From positions 124,001 to 188,000 of the forward strand of contig JADNRX010000036.1 in NCBI GenBank assembly GCA_015501595.1: a stretch of DNA of 64,000 nucleotides, written 5' to 3'. Both the position numbers and the translations under genes were made by a program. Positions 55,976-64,000 of the stretch are shown piece by piece. How positions within the stretch are numbered: the stretch's first letter is position 1; each line of letters starts with the position of its first letter. Source of the stretch: Hymenopellis radicata. Its lineage: Eukaryota > Basidiomycota > Agaricomycetes > Agaricales > Physalacriaceae. The notes beneath the pieces were generated by a model that was not told the origin of the DNA, did no database searches, and was given only the letters and a program-made list of their open reading frames with translations.

Positions 55976-56191
55976 CGTGCGGTCGAAAACCTAACTTGGG
56001 ATAAAGCATAACGCATCACGGACCTTATTTTCAGGGTCCATGAGGCTTAAAAAGGAAATTTTCGCTCCCGCCTACGGCGGGAGCATCCAAATATGGTAAT
56101 TCCGGGTGTTGTGCCTGGTTACGAACTTGTTTCCTGTAAGTTCGCGGCATAACGCGTCACATGCCGCGAACTTACGGTCGAAACGGTACAG
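55939..56191. mobile_element. TA-flanked MITE at the pol end of element 2
   Basis: 253 bp with terminal inverted repeats CTGTACCGTTTCGACCG...CGGTCGAAACGGTACAG, flanked by TA (55937-55938, 56192-56193). Comparison with element 1 (GACTACCTTGACG) shows a clean insertion. It contains GCTCCCGCCTACGGCGGGAGC and an ATATGGTAATTC block shared with the other MITE. A second inverted pair (TTCGCATAACGCGT...GCGGCATAACGCGTCA) lies inside. Both MITEs start CTGTA and end TACAG, so they probably depend on the same transposase group. Confidence 0.92.
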
Positions 56192-56277
56192 TACCTTGAC
56201 GTCGCGCAATCTCTCGTGCCGAACTTATACATCGACACATTTAAACCCCCTCGACTCACGCTGGGGGCAACGCAAAA

Positions 56278-57267
56278 ATGAAGATCGTCCAATTGCGGAC
56301 GCCGAGGCAACCGCGTAGGGAACCTTGGTCCCGCGAACGGCTTCTCCATGAGAGAGCCATTGCACTAGGACTTGCCATCGACATCTCCACCAGTGCGACC
56401 TACGACTCCCACTTGAACTCTTATCTCAACTTCTGCACTCTGCATCACTTCCCCGTCGAACCAACACCCGACACTCTATCATTCTACGTTGTCTACATGT
56501 GCGCGAACATCAAGCCACGCTCCGTCGCATCCTACTTAACCGGAATTTGCAACAAACTCGAACCATATTTTCCCAACGTCACCGCTAGCCGGAAATCTAT
56601 CTTGGTGGCACGATCTTTGTCAGGTTGCATGAAGAGGTACGGATCTCCAATCCTGAGGAAACTCCCTCTAGCCCGACAGCAGATCCTTTCCACCATCAAT
56701 GACCTTCCGCCAAACGCTTCCCACGACAGTTTGCTCTTCGCCGCTATGCTGATGACAGGTTTCATGGCTTTACTCCGTCTTGGTGAAATGTCGCTGCCGG
56801 ACAACGTCGCGATCCGTGACCTGCGCAAGTGTTCGCGCCGGTCCACGGTGACGTGGTTCGATGACGGGTATGGCTTCGACCTACCTTATCACAAAGCAGA
56901 CCGGTTCTTCGAGGGCAACAAGATACGGATCATCCGTCGTGGTGATTTCAATCCGGCTCCCGTCTTTCACCGCTACATTGTCTCGCGCGACAAGATCTCG
57001 CGCCTGAATCCTTTCCTTTGGGTAACGGCAAAGAACGAGATCCCGACACGAGCTTGGTTCATGAAGCGTTTCCGACGCCTTCAGCCTGACGAACAATTCG
57101 CAGGGCAATCGATGCGAGCCGGAGGAGCGACAGCGATGGCCGAGGACGGATGCGCGCCTCACCTCATTCAGGCTGCGGGACGCTGGGCTTCAAATACCTT
57201 CCAGATTTATATCAGGAAGAACCCCGTCCTCCTACAAGCACTACTCTTCAACCGAACCCATCAATGA
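56278..57267 (+). CDS. Tyrosine recombinase, Ngaro element 2
   Basis: 329 aa, colinear with 41988-42977. Arg167 (ALLRLGE), Arg280 (QSMRAGG), Trp303 (GRWAS) and Tyr311 (QIYIRK) are all retained. Differences are conservative or sit at non-catalytic positions (for example FPNVTASRKS for FPGVSANRKS, and KRFRRLQPDE for KRLRRLEPDE). The pattern suggests purifying selection on the enzyme. The ATGA context at the start is preserved, although the MITE upstream now separates it from the pol reading frame. Confidence 0.92.
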   Translation: MKIVQLRTPRQPRREPWSRERLLHERAIALGLAIDISTSATYDSHLNSYLNFCTLHHFPVEPTPDTLSFYVVYMCANIKPRSVASYLTGICNKLEPYFPNVTASRKSILVARSLSGCMKRYGSPILRKLPLARQQILSTINDLPPNASHDSLLFAAMLMTGFMALLRLGEMSLPDNVAIRDLRKCSRRSTVTWFDDGYGFDLPYHKADRFFEGNKIRIIRRGDFNPAPVFHRYIVSRDKISRLNPFLWVTAKNEIPTRAWFMKRFRRLQPDEQFAGQSMRAGGATAMAEDGCAPHLIQAAGRWASNTFQIYIRKNPVLLQALLFNRTHQ

Positions 57268-57304
57268 TTGATATCATCTTCCGACTCATTCATTAGCCAT
57301 TTTT

Positions 57305-57920
57305 ACGAACATCAATCATACTCGCGGCCGCCGCGTGTGGCGGTCGGCTTTTTGGCTACCTTGTCCCCCGACAGGATCATCAGATTGGTCGAGATTAATC
57401 TGTTGATTACTCAAGGCCAATATGAGGTACGCCTTTTCGCTTTCCATGCTCACAGCATCCTCACCAACAGTACTCATTACAGATCCTTCGGGTCTAAAAT
57501 GCTGTACTTCTGGTTCGTTACCCGCCGGGTCGCAAAATGAACCAGGTGAGACTCTTCTGCCTCCGGGACGTTATCCTCGCTCACCGCGAGACTTTGACGT
57601 GGTCAGCTCTCAGCGCCACATCTTTTTCTTAGGTCGATCGTTTATTTCCATACCTGGCGGGCAGCTTAGGTATGCAGCCGAGGATGTCTCGCATCCCTCA
57701 GCTCTTACTGTGCCCCGCCAGGTGCGTTCTTGTATTTATTCTCTTAGACTCAGTCTCTTACTGTTTCACACCAGTGTTGTATTCTCGTCGCCCGCCCGTT
57801 TGTATTTGTATCCTCATACTTGTACCACTTACCCTACGAACATCAATCATACTCGCGGCCGCCGCGTGTGGCGGTCGGCTTTTTGGCTACCTTGTCCCCC
57901 CGACAGGATCATCAGATTGG
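57305..57920. repeat. 3' split-repeat block of element 2 (Y-X-Y)
   Basis: Y 57305-57388, X 57389-57790, spacer 57791-57835, Y 57836-57920. Y runs from ACGAACATCAATCATACTCG to CATCAGATTGG. The second Y has six C where the first has five. Confidence 0.9.
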
Positions 57921-57928
57921 ATATGCCA

Positions 57929-57966
57929 TATGGCAACGACCCAGGTTACCACTACCCCATTAATGC
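57929..57966 (-). pseudogene. 5' half of the interrupted tRNA-Gly (element 2)
   Basis: The minus strand starts GCATTAATGGGG at 57966, then has the D-arm, GGGTCG and loop TTGCCAT (GCC at 57934-57932). It is identical to the intact gene's 5' exon. Nine intron-like bases separate it from the element end at 57920. The junction forms the palindrome TGCCATATGGCA. Confidence 0.95.
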
Positions 57967-58154
57967 TGGCGGCAGCCAAAGCAACACGTACCCTCTTCTC
58001 TTAACATCACTTTCAAACCAAACGAATGTCGAGCTTCAGTATAGTAAGGACATGATGGGAGGAGTGCAAAGGCCCCCAATGGTGATCATCGTTCTTCTGG
58101 GATGGCAGACGACTTGAAGTAAACGGTTGAGAATGTTCAGTGCCACCTCAGTAA

Positions 58155-58236
58155 GCATTAATAGGATAGCGGTAACCCGCCGGGAGTCATTCCCATCTGG
58201 GTCGACACCGCCGGGCGTTCGATTCCCCCCAAATGC
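58155..58236 (+). pseudogene. tRNA-Gly-like sequence 1
   Basis: It has a GCATTAATAGGATAGCGG 5' end with a Pol III A-box, a CGTTCGATTCC B-box and a 3' AAATGC pairing with GCATT. The central part CGGGAGTCATTCCCATCTGG does not fold into a normal anticodon arm, so I call it tRNA-like or pseudo. The intact tRNA-Gly differs in the D-arm (GGGTAGTGG). Confidence 0.65.
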
Positions 58237-58626
58237 GTGGAGCGGACCACCGGAAATTTTAACGAGCTCGATTGATGCAAATTGCGCCACTTCAAGTTGG
58301 TTTTCGTACTCACCATGATCCGTTAGGCAATACTAATGCATTTTCTCCTCTTACTTGTGCATCAACGAAATCTGCTAAAGAGAGACTGCTAGCCGACGTC
58401 CACCTCGGAATGCGAGAACGCGCTCCTCGTCGTTGAGCATATCGCGCTGGGCGCGGCTTCATCACAAAACCCTCGCATCCTACATTCTCAGAGGCCGAGA
58501 AATGTTGAACATTGTGGCATATCCGTTCTACTGCCAATGTTTACTAACGATATCACAGTGTGGTGTAGTAATTGACATTCAAATCGAGTTAAAAAATTAG
58601 CAGTTGTATGTCTATTTCTACTCCAT

Positions 58627-58684
58627 GCATTTGGGGGAATCTAACCCCTGGCGGTCGACCCAGATGGGCGGGTTTACCGCTATT
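58627..58684 (-). pseudogene. tRNA-Gly-like sequence 2, truncated
   Basis: The minus strand keeps the 3' part (GTCGACCGCCAGGGGTTAGA, CCCCCAAATGC) with a mutated B-box (GGTTAGATTCC) and AGCGGTAAACCCGCCCATCT. The 5' acceptor strand has decayed. Clearly non-functional. Confidence 0.65.
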
Positions 58685-58789
58685 GCAGCATATCCGATCT
58701 ACTGCCAATGTTTACTAACGATATCACAGTGCCGTGTGGCGTAGTAATTGACACCAATCGAGTTAAAAAATTGGTAGTTCGTGGGCAAT

Positions 58790-58865
58790 GCATTCGGGGG
58801 AATCGAACCCCCAGCGGTCGACCCAGATGGGAATGCCTTCCCGCTGGGTTACCGCTATCCTATGA
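58790..58865 (-). pseudogene. tRNA-Gly-like sequence 3
   Basis: Minus strand: ATAGGATAGCGGTAACCC, a hairpin CCCAGCGGGAAGGCATTCCC-ATCTGGG, then GTCGACCGCTGG, a perfect B-box GGTTCGATTCC and CCCGAATGC. The 5' acceptor reads GTTCAT instead of GCATT, so the acceptor stem is broken. The middle hairpin is peculiar for a tRNA. Confidence 0.65.
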
Positions 58866-59065
58866 ACACTTGGCTCCATGATGTGCACTGTACTTGATTA
58901 CCCTCTTCCATATCAACCTCCAAGGCATAGTGAAATTCAACAATACTACTTGATGCATGCTTCGTCCCCTTACCAATGGTGATCATCATCTTCTGGGATG
59001 GCAGACGACTTGAAGTAAACAGTTGAGAATGTTCAGTGCTGCGTCTCTGATCTCCACCTCAGTAA

Positions 59066-59141
59066 GCATTAATAGGACAGCGGTAACCCGGGAGCCATTC
59101 CCATCTGGGCCGACCGCCGGGGGTCCGATTCCCCCAAATGC
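59066..59141 (+). pseudogene. tRNA-Gly-like sequence 4
   Basis: GCATTAATAGGACAGCGG, then GGGAGCCATTCCCATCTGGG, CCGACCGCCGG, a B-box variant GGTCCGATTCC and CCCCCAAATGC. The TTCCCAT string would be a Gly(CCC) loop, but the flanking bases do not form an anticodon stem. Decayed or tRNA-like. Confidence 0.6.
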
Positions 59142-59519
59142 GTGGATAAGACCCGTACACTTCCATTTTTTAACTCGATTGATGTAAATTGCGCCACTTC
59201 AAGTTGGCTTTCAAATTCGTAGTACCCTTCCACGGCACCATGATCCGTTAGTCAATACTAATGCATGCTTCGTCCTGACTCCTCTTACTTATGCATGAAC
59301 GAAATCCGCCAACGAGAGACTGCTAGCCGACGTCCACCTCAGAATGCGAGAACACGCTCCTCGTCGTTCAGCTAGGCCAATCTACATGCGAAAAGTCGTT
59401 TTTCGGACCATTGAAAACATTTGAAGAAGCGACCTAGTACGTGCACATGTATCCGAATGATCAAATTTCCTGCATCGGCTTTCTCCTCAACGCTGGCCCT
59501 TTGTACGTCTCAGTGTGCC

Positions 59520-59735
59520 CTAGAGCATGGCACGTTCAGTCCTAAAGAGAGAGACACTGTCAGACTTGGACATCGTATTCATCGTCAGCTCCAGAGTCGC
59601 TGATCCCGAATCCGTACACGCCAGTCGTCCGCTTCCACCATTGCCAACAATGCATAAATGTGTCCTCCAACACACACCGAGGCCAGACGCCAACCCAATC
59701 TGGAAAACTCTTCGTAACAACAGCGGCTCGTCTTC
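59520..59735 (-). pseudogene. Duplicate fragment related to the P450 relic
   Basis: TAAATGTGTCCTCCAACACA, ACCGAGGCCAGACGCCAACC and AAAACTCTTCGTAACA match 61190-61255 in the same orientation. No readable domain survives here. The surrounding plus-strand ORF (59527-60162) lies over this fragment and continues into unique sequence without motifs. Confidence 0.5.
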
Positions 59736-59739
59736 AACA

Positions 59740-60999
59740 CGCTCTACCCCGGAGAGATGCTCCCTCCCGCGCGCACATCTTCAGCGTGCTCCTTCCGTGC
59801 GCTTCTTCAACATGCTCCCCGGACGGAGCGCAGCGGGGAGGAGATGGCAGTGGGCGGGTCATTCCAAAAATAGATCCTGCGCACGACGTAGGAGGAAGGA
59901 GCGCATGTGTTGGAGGTGGAGAGATATTAACAACGTTGAGATTTCGACGATAAAAGGGGTTAGCCGAGCTATAGTTGTACTAGTTGGAAACTTTGTATCA
60001 AGACTGACTTACTTGATGGGGATACATGGCCAAGCCCCACAATTACTAGGATACCTCGGTGTCATCCAGAAGCGTGTCAGGAAATCTGTTTCAGGTAACA
60101 CAAGTCGATACCTGCGAGATGGCAGTATGTTCATATCACAGCGATTCGTCCGAGGTTCGTAACTGTATCATCCAAGAGTGAAGAGATCTGAAAAAGAGGC
60201 AGTCAGTAAGGCTTTAGACGGCGAGGCGAGCCGACATACCAAACAGCACTACGACCGCACAAGTAGGTGAGATACAGAATTTTTGTAGGTGGAGTCAGTA
60301 TAGAACCGCCAGATTCCGGTACCGCCCACAGCTCAGACTCCAGTCAGACGGTCAGGCAGATACAATTCAACTCGGCGAACGGCAGCATACCGTCCTACTA
60401 CGCCTCTTAACCCGTCTCACTTCACGGGTAACATTGCGTAACAAGTTAGCAGACACACCGAGTCCAAGAGTGGACTTACTTCACGGCGGGTTCATTGGGA
60501 TCAGAGCAGCACAGTTATCGGATTTGTGTCACAGAGATCTATGAAGGGACATTGGCACTAAGACGACATCGAATCGCCGAGAAAAATGCTTACTACATGT
60601 TGGGTTCACGGTTTAATTACCTACACGCGAGAAGCGTCAACGAAACGACACGTTCAATCAGCGTATGGACAACATACCAGTAACACTTCAAACCCAAGCG
60701 AGAACCGTCCGAGGTCATCGAAATCTGGCGCAAAGACATCGGGAAATCCATTTTAGATCGGAGCAATGAACTCCGGCTCAGAGCCATATGTTGCTGGTGC
60801 CGCATCAGCGTAATGATATCCAACAAGGTTCGAAGTTCTCGTGGAACAGATAGCAGCCGGCGCGTAGTCAAACTGCATTCACCGGCGCGAAGCCATGTGT
60901 AAGATCCAAGTTGGTGTCGTGTACGATACGAGGCGCTCAAGGCCTAGAGACAAGAAGGGTCAAGTCAGAGGTACTACGTGGTGCTGGAAAAGAATACGT
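59740..60999. other. Interval without a recognised gene
   Basis: A few open frames on both strands but none with motifs or splice support. The minus strand from about 60940 may still contain P450 exon residue continuing from the relic at 61000-61731. Confidence 0.4.
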
Positions 61000-61731
61000 A
61001 CCTTTAAGCTATCCAAAGAAATATGTGCCTCTTTGCCGTGGGTAGAGTGATAGGTACACTGGGCCCAAATAGCACGCGTCTTCCAGATTGTAAACGGTCG
61101 CGCAGTTCCAATATAGTCGTTGCCGCTGCGTAAAAGTCTGAAGCAATGGGAGTCCAACAACACGTTCTCTCGCTCTCTTGAGCGTAAATGTGTCCTCCAA
61201 CACGCACCGAGGCCAGACAACAACCCAATGCGGGAAACTCTTTCGTAACAGGATTTCACGTCGCTGCTTGTGCTCTTGTACATCACGCATTCAGAAAGCC
61301 GCGGCATGCGTCGGGAAGTCTTGGTGAATCCGGAGCGGGGAGGGTATATCGCAAAGCACGCCTCTAGAGTACTGAAGTGGAGCTGTACCTTCGTCAGCAA
61401 AGAAAAAGATAAATGAAATGAACTACACCTACTTCGTTCGGCCGCACCCTAAGCACAGGCCCCCTAAGACAGGATTAATGAGTTTGCAGCAGATACAGGA
61501 GGTCTACGATGCACGTACCGTATATACGATGCAGTTCTTCGACATGCTTGACGAACATGCCATTCTTCCACGACGCATAATATCCCTTGTAGAAACTCGT
61601 AATTGCGGGGAGGTGGGGACCAGGAAAAGCTTCAATGGGTGAAAATACAATCGGTAGCAGACGAGATAGAAGACGCGAGACAAGACGACGAAGAAAAACG
61701 ACTTGATCGCGGCTGCTGCGAGATTGGACAT
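61000..61731 (-). pseudogene. Cytochrome P450 N-terminal relic
   Basis: The minus strand starts at ATG 61731 with a hydrophobic anchor (LAAAAIKSFFFVVLSRVFYL) and CYRLYFHPLK. Then the frame must shift by one to read AFPGPHLPAITSFYKGYYAS and KNGMFVKHVEELHRIYG, the classical Pro-rich hinge and N-terminal region of fungal P450s. Further down are FTK, then VQEHKQRREILLRKSF, which matches the helix-C segment. The helix-I, ExxR and heme-binding Cys regions are not found. With the frameshift at TTGAAGCTTTTCCTGG (near 61630) and missing domains, it is a pseudogene. Confidence 0.65.
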
Positions 61732-61899
61732 GGGCTCTCCTGGCGTCAATGTCGGTTCCCGCTCCTATGTGAGTAGTCAGACTGTGGTGCGGCGGCATGA
61801 GGACAGCCAAGTACGCGCGCCGCAGGTCAACAGACCTGAGATCTGATCCACTATCCGTTTCAACGACCATCGCGAACATCTGGTTTCGGAAGGAGGGAT

Positions 61900-62978
61900 C
61901 GAAGTCGGGGTGAGGGAGATTATAGATTTATGCCAAGTGTAGCGTGCTCAGAGCGCACTTCCAAGGCCCGCACGGTCCTCTCAGACTTTCCGTCTTTGGG
62001 GGGAAAATTCGAGACGGCACGAGTGGGCGAGGGCGCGCCAGGTTGGGCCGTGGAACAGGTTGGGTTGGAAACAGTGAACACCTCGTTGTCAATCCGCGAA
62101 CGTATGTACTAGTACATCGCGACACGCCGGGGAAATTAGACCAGATATGGACAGGACTCTTGGCCTGTCGCGGGGAAATTGGATGTGCGCCGAAGGTTGT
62201 GGATGTTCAAGTTTCGAGTTACTGAAGACTAGGTTTGCAAATAGTCCCACAGCGAATGGCGAAGAGCAGGCGACACGGTGTCTACGTACAACTGGGATTC
62301 CAAAGGTGTTTTAGTTGTTGAACGCGGAACGCGTTAGAAAGGGTTTGCCAACATGATGGTCGGAAGTAAGAAATAGTGATAGGCACGTGGCCCCGGCGAG
62401 CCAGCAAGTCAGATGGTTCCAACAAGTTATTCCGTCTTCCAAGTCGTGCTAGCTTATATGTTGAAAATAATATGTTCGAGAAAAAGGAGTATGAAACGTA
62501 GAAAATGGCGTACCGTCGTATCAGACCACCTTGGCATGAGGCTTGTTAGTACGTAGTCCCTGGACCGGAACTGTAAGCGTTGTCGCTTTGTAGCAACTAG
62601 GGTGAAAGAAAAGAAAATCTCAAGCTGCTGCATCTTCCAAAGCCGCGCCTGCTCACTTCTCTCGGAGAAAGTGCTTCGTTACGTTGTATCGCACAAAGCT
62701 CATGTAGATAATTCAAGCTGGAGACAACAATCTATGAAACGAACAGGCCTGGTATCCTTCATAATACGGCAAGACCGAAGCGCATTACATGAAGATGGTG
62801 TAAGTATGCGGAGAAGGAACAGGTTCACGTTGCCCGTGCATGCATGCCCCAATCACAGGACATCCAAAAGCCCCAAGATGTAGAAATACTGTTGTCATCA
62901 CAGAGTCAGTAAGATTCTTCGATACAAACAAAGATCTCTACCTTCAATGAACAGAGTTAAGTTCCCGAAATGCACAAT
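61900..62978. other. Intergenic, nothing recognised
   Basis: Short unassigned frames only (for example 61930-62225 and 62602-62883, plus strand). No RNA gene or repeat seen. Confidence 0.4.
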
Positions 62979-64000
62979 TCAACTGGGAACTGCGAAAACC
63001 ACCTTATCGTCTTCATGCAAGGTTTGAAACAAATCCGACGTCACCCGGATAGTGAGGTCCATCCCATCGTCAACCAGTGCATCGAATACAAGCCTTTCGG
63101 CCTCACTGAAGATAGGTGGGAAGAACCCCCCAACTCCCCGATATATGCTCGTCAGGTGGTGTGCCCGCACAGCAAAGTGGCATGTCCTAAGCCTTGCCAG
63201 GCCAACCGTATCGTCCCCTTTCCAGCGCGCCTTGATCATCGAGGCAAAACTGCCAACAGGCCCAAAATACAGTAGCCTCAATGAGTCGTGGTGATTAGCC
63301 ACCCGAATGATGAGAGACGACAGGAGGGGGAGGAAAGTGACAGTTTTCGTCGGTGTGACCTGGAGAGATTCCACGATCGCCACTATTTGTTCCCGGTCGC
63401 TATCATCCGTTCCAACCATTATTCCATCGTCGAAATCCTCTCCGGGTACGTCTAGGTCGAGGAAGGCGAGACTATGAGTCTGGGAAAGAATGGAATGTAG
63501 GCTATGTTCGGGTGAGGCAGCAAGTGGCACACCGGTAAGCGAAAGTCCGGTGAGGGCGCCGAAGCATTTGGAACGGATGAGTAGCTGTTTGAATGAACTC
63601 AAAATACCGTAGTAGTGGGGTTGGGGAGGGCTAGGACGGAGTGAGGCCTCCCGTAGAAGAGGAAGTGTGAGAGCATCAATGACAGGCACCGACGTGACAT
63701 CGAGCTTGCGCAGATTCGAGCAGGTGAGCCGCGTGTACACTGTGTCGTCGTCGTCCTCCGAATCCCAGTAAGGTGTAGAGAGGATCTCAAGTGATGGACA
63801 CCGTCCAATCAAACGCATACATTCTCTGCGTTCCTCCTCGTCTTCATGGGTGTCAATAGCAGAAAGGTCTAGCTCCGTAATTTGGTCCCACGGAAGTTCG
63901 ATGACCTGTGGACTTGCTCCATCAAGAGTCACTTTCGTAAGACAAGGACAATCTTTGAAAACCGATTGCTCCTTCGACTCAATGTGAGCGGCAAGGTACA
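62979..64000 (-). CDS. F-box/LRR-type protein, 5' end beyond the window
   Basis: One open minus-strand frame from the stop at 62979 to the window edge (about 340 codons visible). LRR-like segments include FKDCPCLTKVTLDGASPQVI, WDQITELDLSAIDTHEDEE, MRLIGRCPSLEILSTPYWDS, SNLRKLDVTSVPVIDALTLP and RSKCFGALTGLSLTGVPLAA. The arrangement (CPxL, LPWDQIT, LTLPxLR, LPLLSSL) parallels the F-box gene at 17652-19363, whose FKDCPRLVTVGLTGVDPRIV is the equivalent block. The F-box itself would lie upstream, outside the window. Its role is presumably SCF substrate recognition. Confidence 0.75.
   Translation of the reverse strand, partial: YLAAHIESKEQSVFKDCPCLTKVTLDGASPQVIELPWDQITELDLSAIDTHEDEEERRECMRLIGRCPSLEILSTPYWDSEDDDDTVYTRLTCSNLRKLDVTSVPVIDALTLPLLREASLRPSPPQPHYYGILSSFKQLLIRSKCFGALTGLSLTGVPLAASPEHSLHSILSQTHSLAFLDLDVPGEDFDDGIMVGTDDSDREQIVAIVESLQVTPTKTVTFLPLLSSLIIRVANHHDSLRLLYFGPVGSFASMIKARWKGDDTVGLARLRTCHFAVRAHHLTSIYRGVGGFFPPIFSEAERLVFDALVDDGMDLTIRVTSDLFQTLHEDDKVVFAVPS

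Larger units (their letters stand above)
52244..57920 (+). mobile_element. Ngaro-like tyrosine-recombinase retrotransposon, element 2
   Basis: 5677 bp, coding on the plus strand. Order: X (52244-52643), gag, pol, tyrosine recombinase, Y (57305-57388), X (57389-57790), a 45-bp spacer, Y (57836-57920). This is the same split direct repeat layout as element 1, with nearly identical X copies and Y copies differing by one extra C. The two elements differ from each other by scattered substitutions, so they are separate insertions rather than one duplicated locus. A 253-bp MITE lies at the pol/YR boundary. The element is inserted in a tRNA-Gly intron, antisense to the tRNA. Confidence 0.92.
58078..59367. 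repeat. Nested duplication array carrying tRNA-Gly-like sequences
   Basis: The outer direct repeat is 58078-58436 and 58977-59367 (shared GGGATGGCAGACGACTTGAA, CCTCAGTAAGCATTAATAGG, AATTGCGCCACTTCAAGTTG, GAGAGACTGCTAGCCGACGT). The inner pair is 58513-58682 and 58683-58870 (GCATATCC, TACTGCCAATGTTTACTAAC, GATATCACAGTG). Each unit includes one tRNA-Gly-like sequence; outer copies are plus, inner copies minus. Confidence 0.85.

Noticed and set aside
58155..59141. Calling the four tRNA-Gly-like sequences functional tRNA-Gly(CCC) genes
   Set aside because: A- and B-boxes are good, but no 5-bp anticodon stem can be formed around TTCCCAT, and some acceptor stems are broken.
59527..60162. 211-codon plus-strand ORF starting MARSVLKRETL
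   Set aside because: It lies partly over a fragment related to a P450 relic in antisense, changes character half-way and has no recognisable domain.

Overview
The window looks like the nuclear genome of a mushroom-forming basidiomycete (Agaricomycetes-type). The evidence is compact multi-exon genes with 41-60 nt GT-AG introns, an expanded F-box/LRR family, MFS/GH13/SDR/MDR/P450 genes, short secreted proteins with Kex2-type sites, intron-bearing nuclear tRNAs, and Ngaro-type tyrosine-recombinase retrotransposons. I do not name a species. All exon structures were inferred by eye from splice signals and frame continuity.

Layout. 0-9 kb: a spliced gene with a mitochondrial-type N-terminus, a hotdog thioesterase, F-box copy 1 and a disordered basic protein. 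9-12.4 kb: an SDR 3' fragment and F-box copy 2, bracketed by a 300-bp direct repeat, then a divergent tandem repeat. 12.9-17.2 kb: an MDR-type reductase and a head-to-head inverted pair of nearly identical small secreted proteins. 17.6-24.9 kb: an F-box gene with a frameshift in its F-box, then a divergent sugar-transporter/alpha-glucosidase pair in which both genes are broken. 24.9-37.3 kb: two intact SDR paralogues, several SDR remnants, two tRNA-Gly(GCC) genes, a tandem pair of unknown small proteins and a further F-box gene. 37.5-39.3 kb: an array of sequences resembling tRNA 5' halves. 39.6-41.2 kb: an acidic protein, tRNA-Tyr and tRNA-Asn, both with introns. 41.3-58 kb: two Ngaro-like elements of about 5.66 kb in divergent orientation, separated by a candidate TIR element and a nuclear basic/acidic protein gene. 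58-59.4 kb: a nested array of tRNA-Gly-like sequences. 59.5-64 kb: P450 remnants and an F-box/LRR gene running off the right edge.

The main result concerns the two retrotransposons. Both sit inside the roughly 20-nt intron of a tRNA-Gly(GCC) gene. The split tRNA halves are visible at both ends (41293-41329 with 47007-47041; 57966-57929 with 52233-52199). Both elements lie in the same orientation relative to the tRNA, antisense, and without a target-site duplication. This suggests a tyrosine-recombinase retrotransposon lineage with site- and orientation-specific targeting of a tRNA intron. Each element also carries a different TA-flanked MITE: one splits gag in element 1, the other replaces the last residues of pol in element 2. 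Every tRNA-Gly and tRNA-Gly-like copy, empty or occupied, is followed at about 30-65 nt by a shared or related box (AAATTGCGCCAC or degenerate forms), so the tRNA locus itself appears to have spread as a unit.
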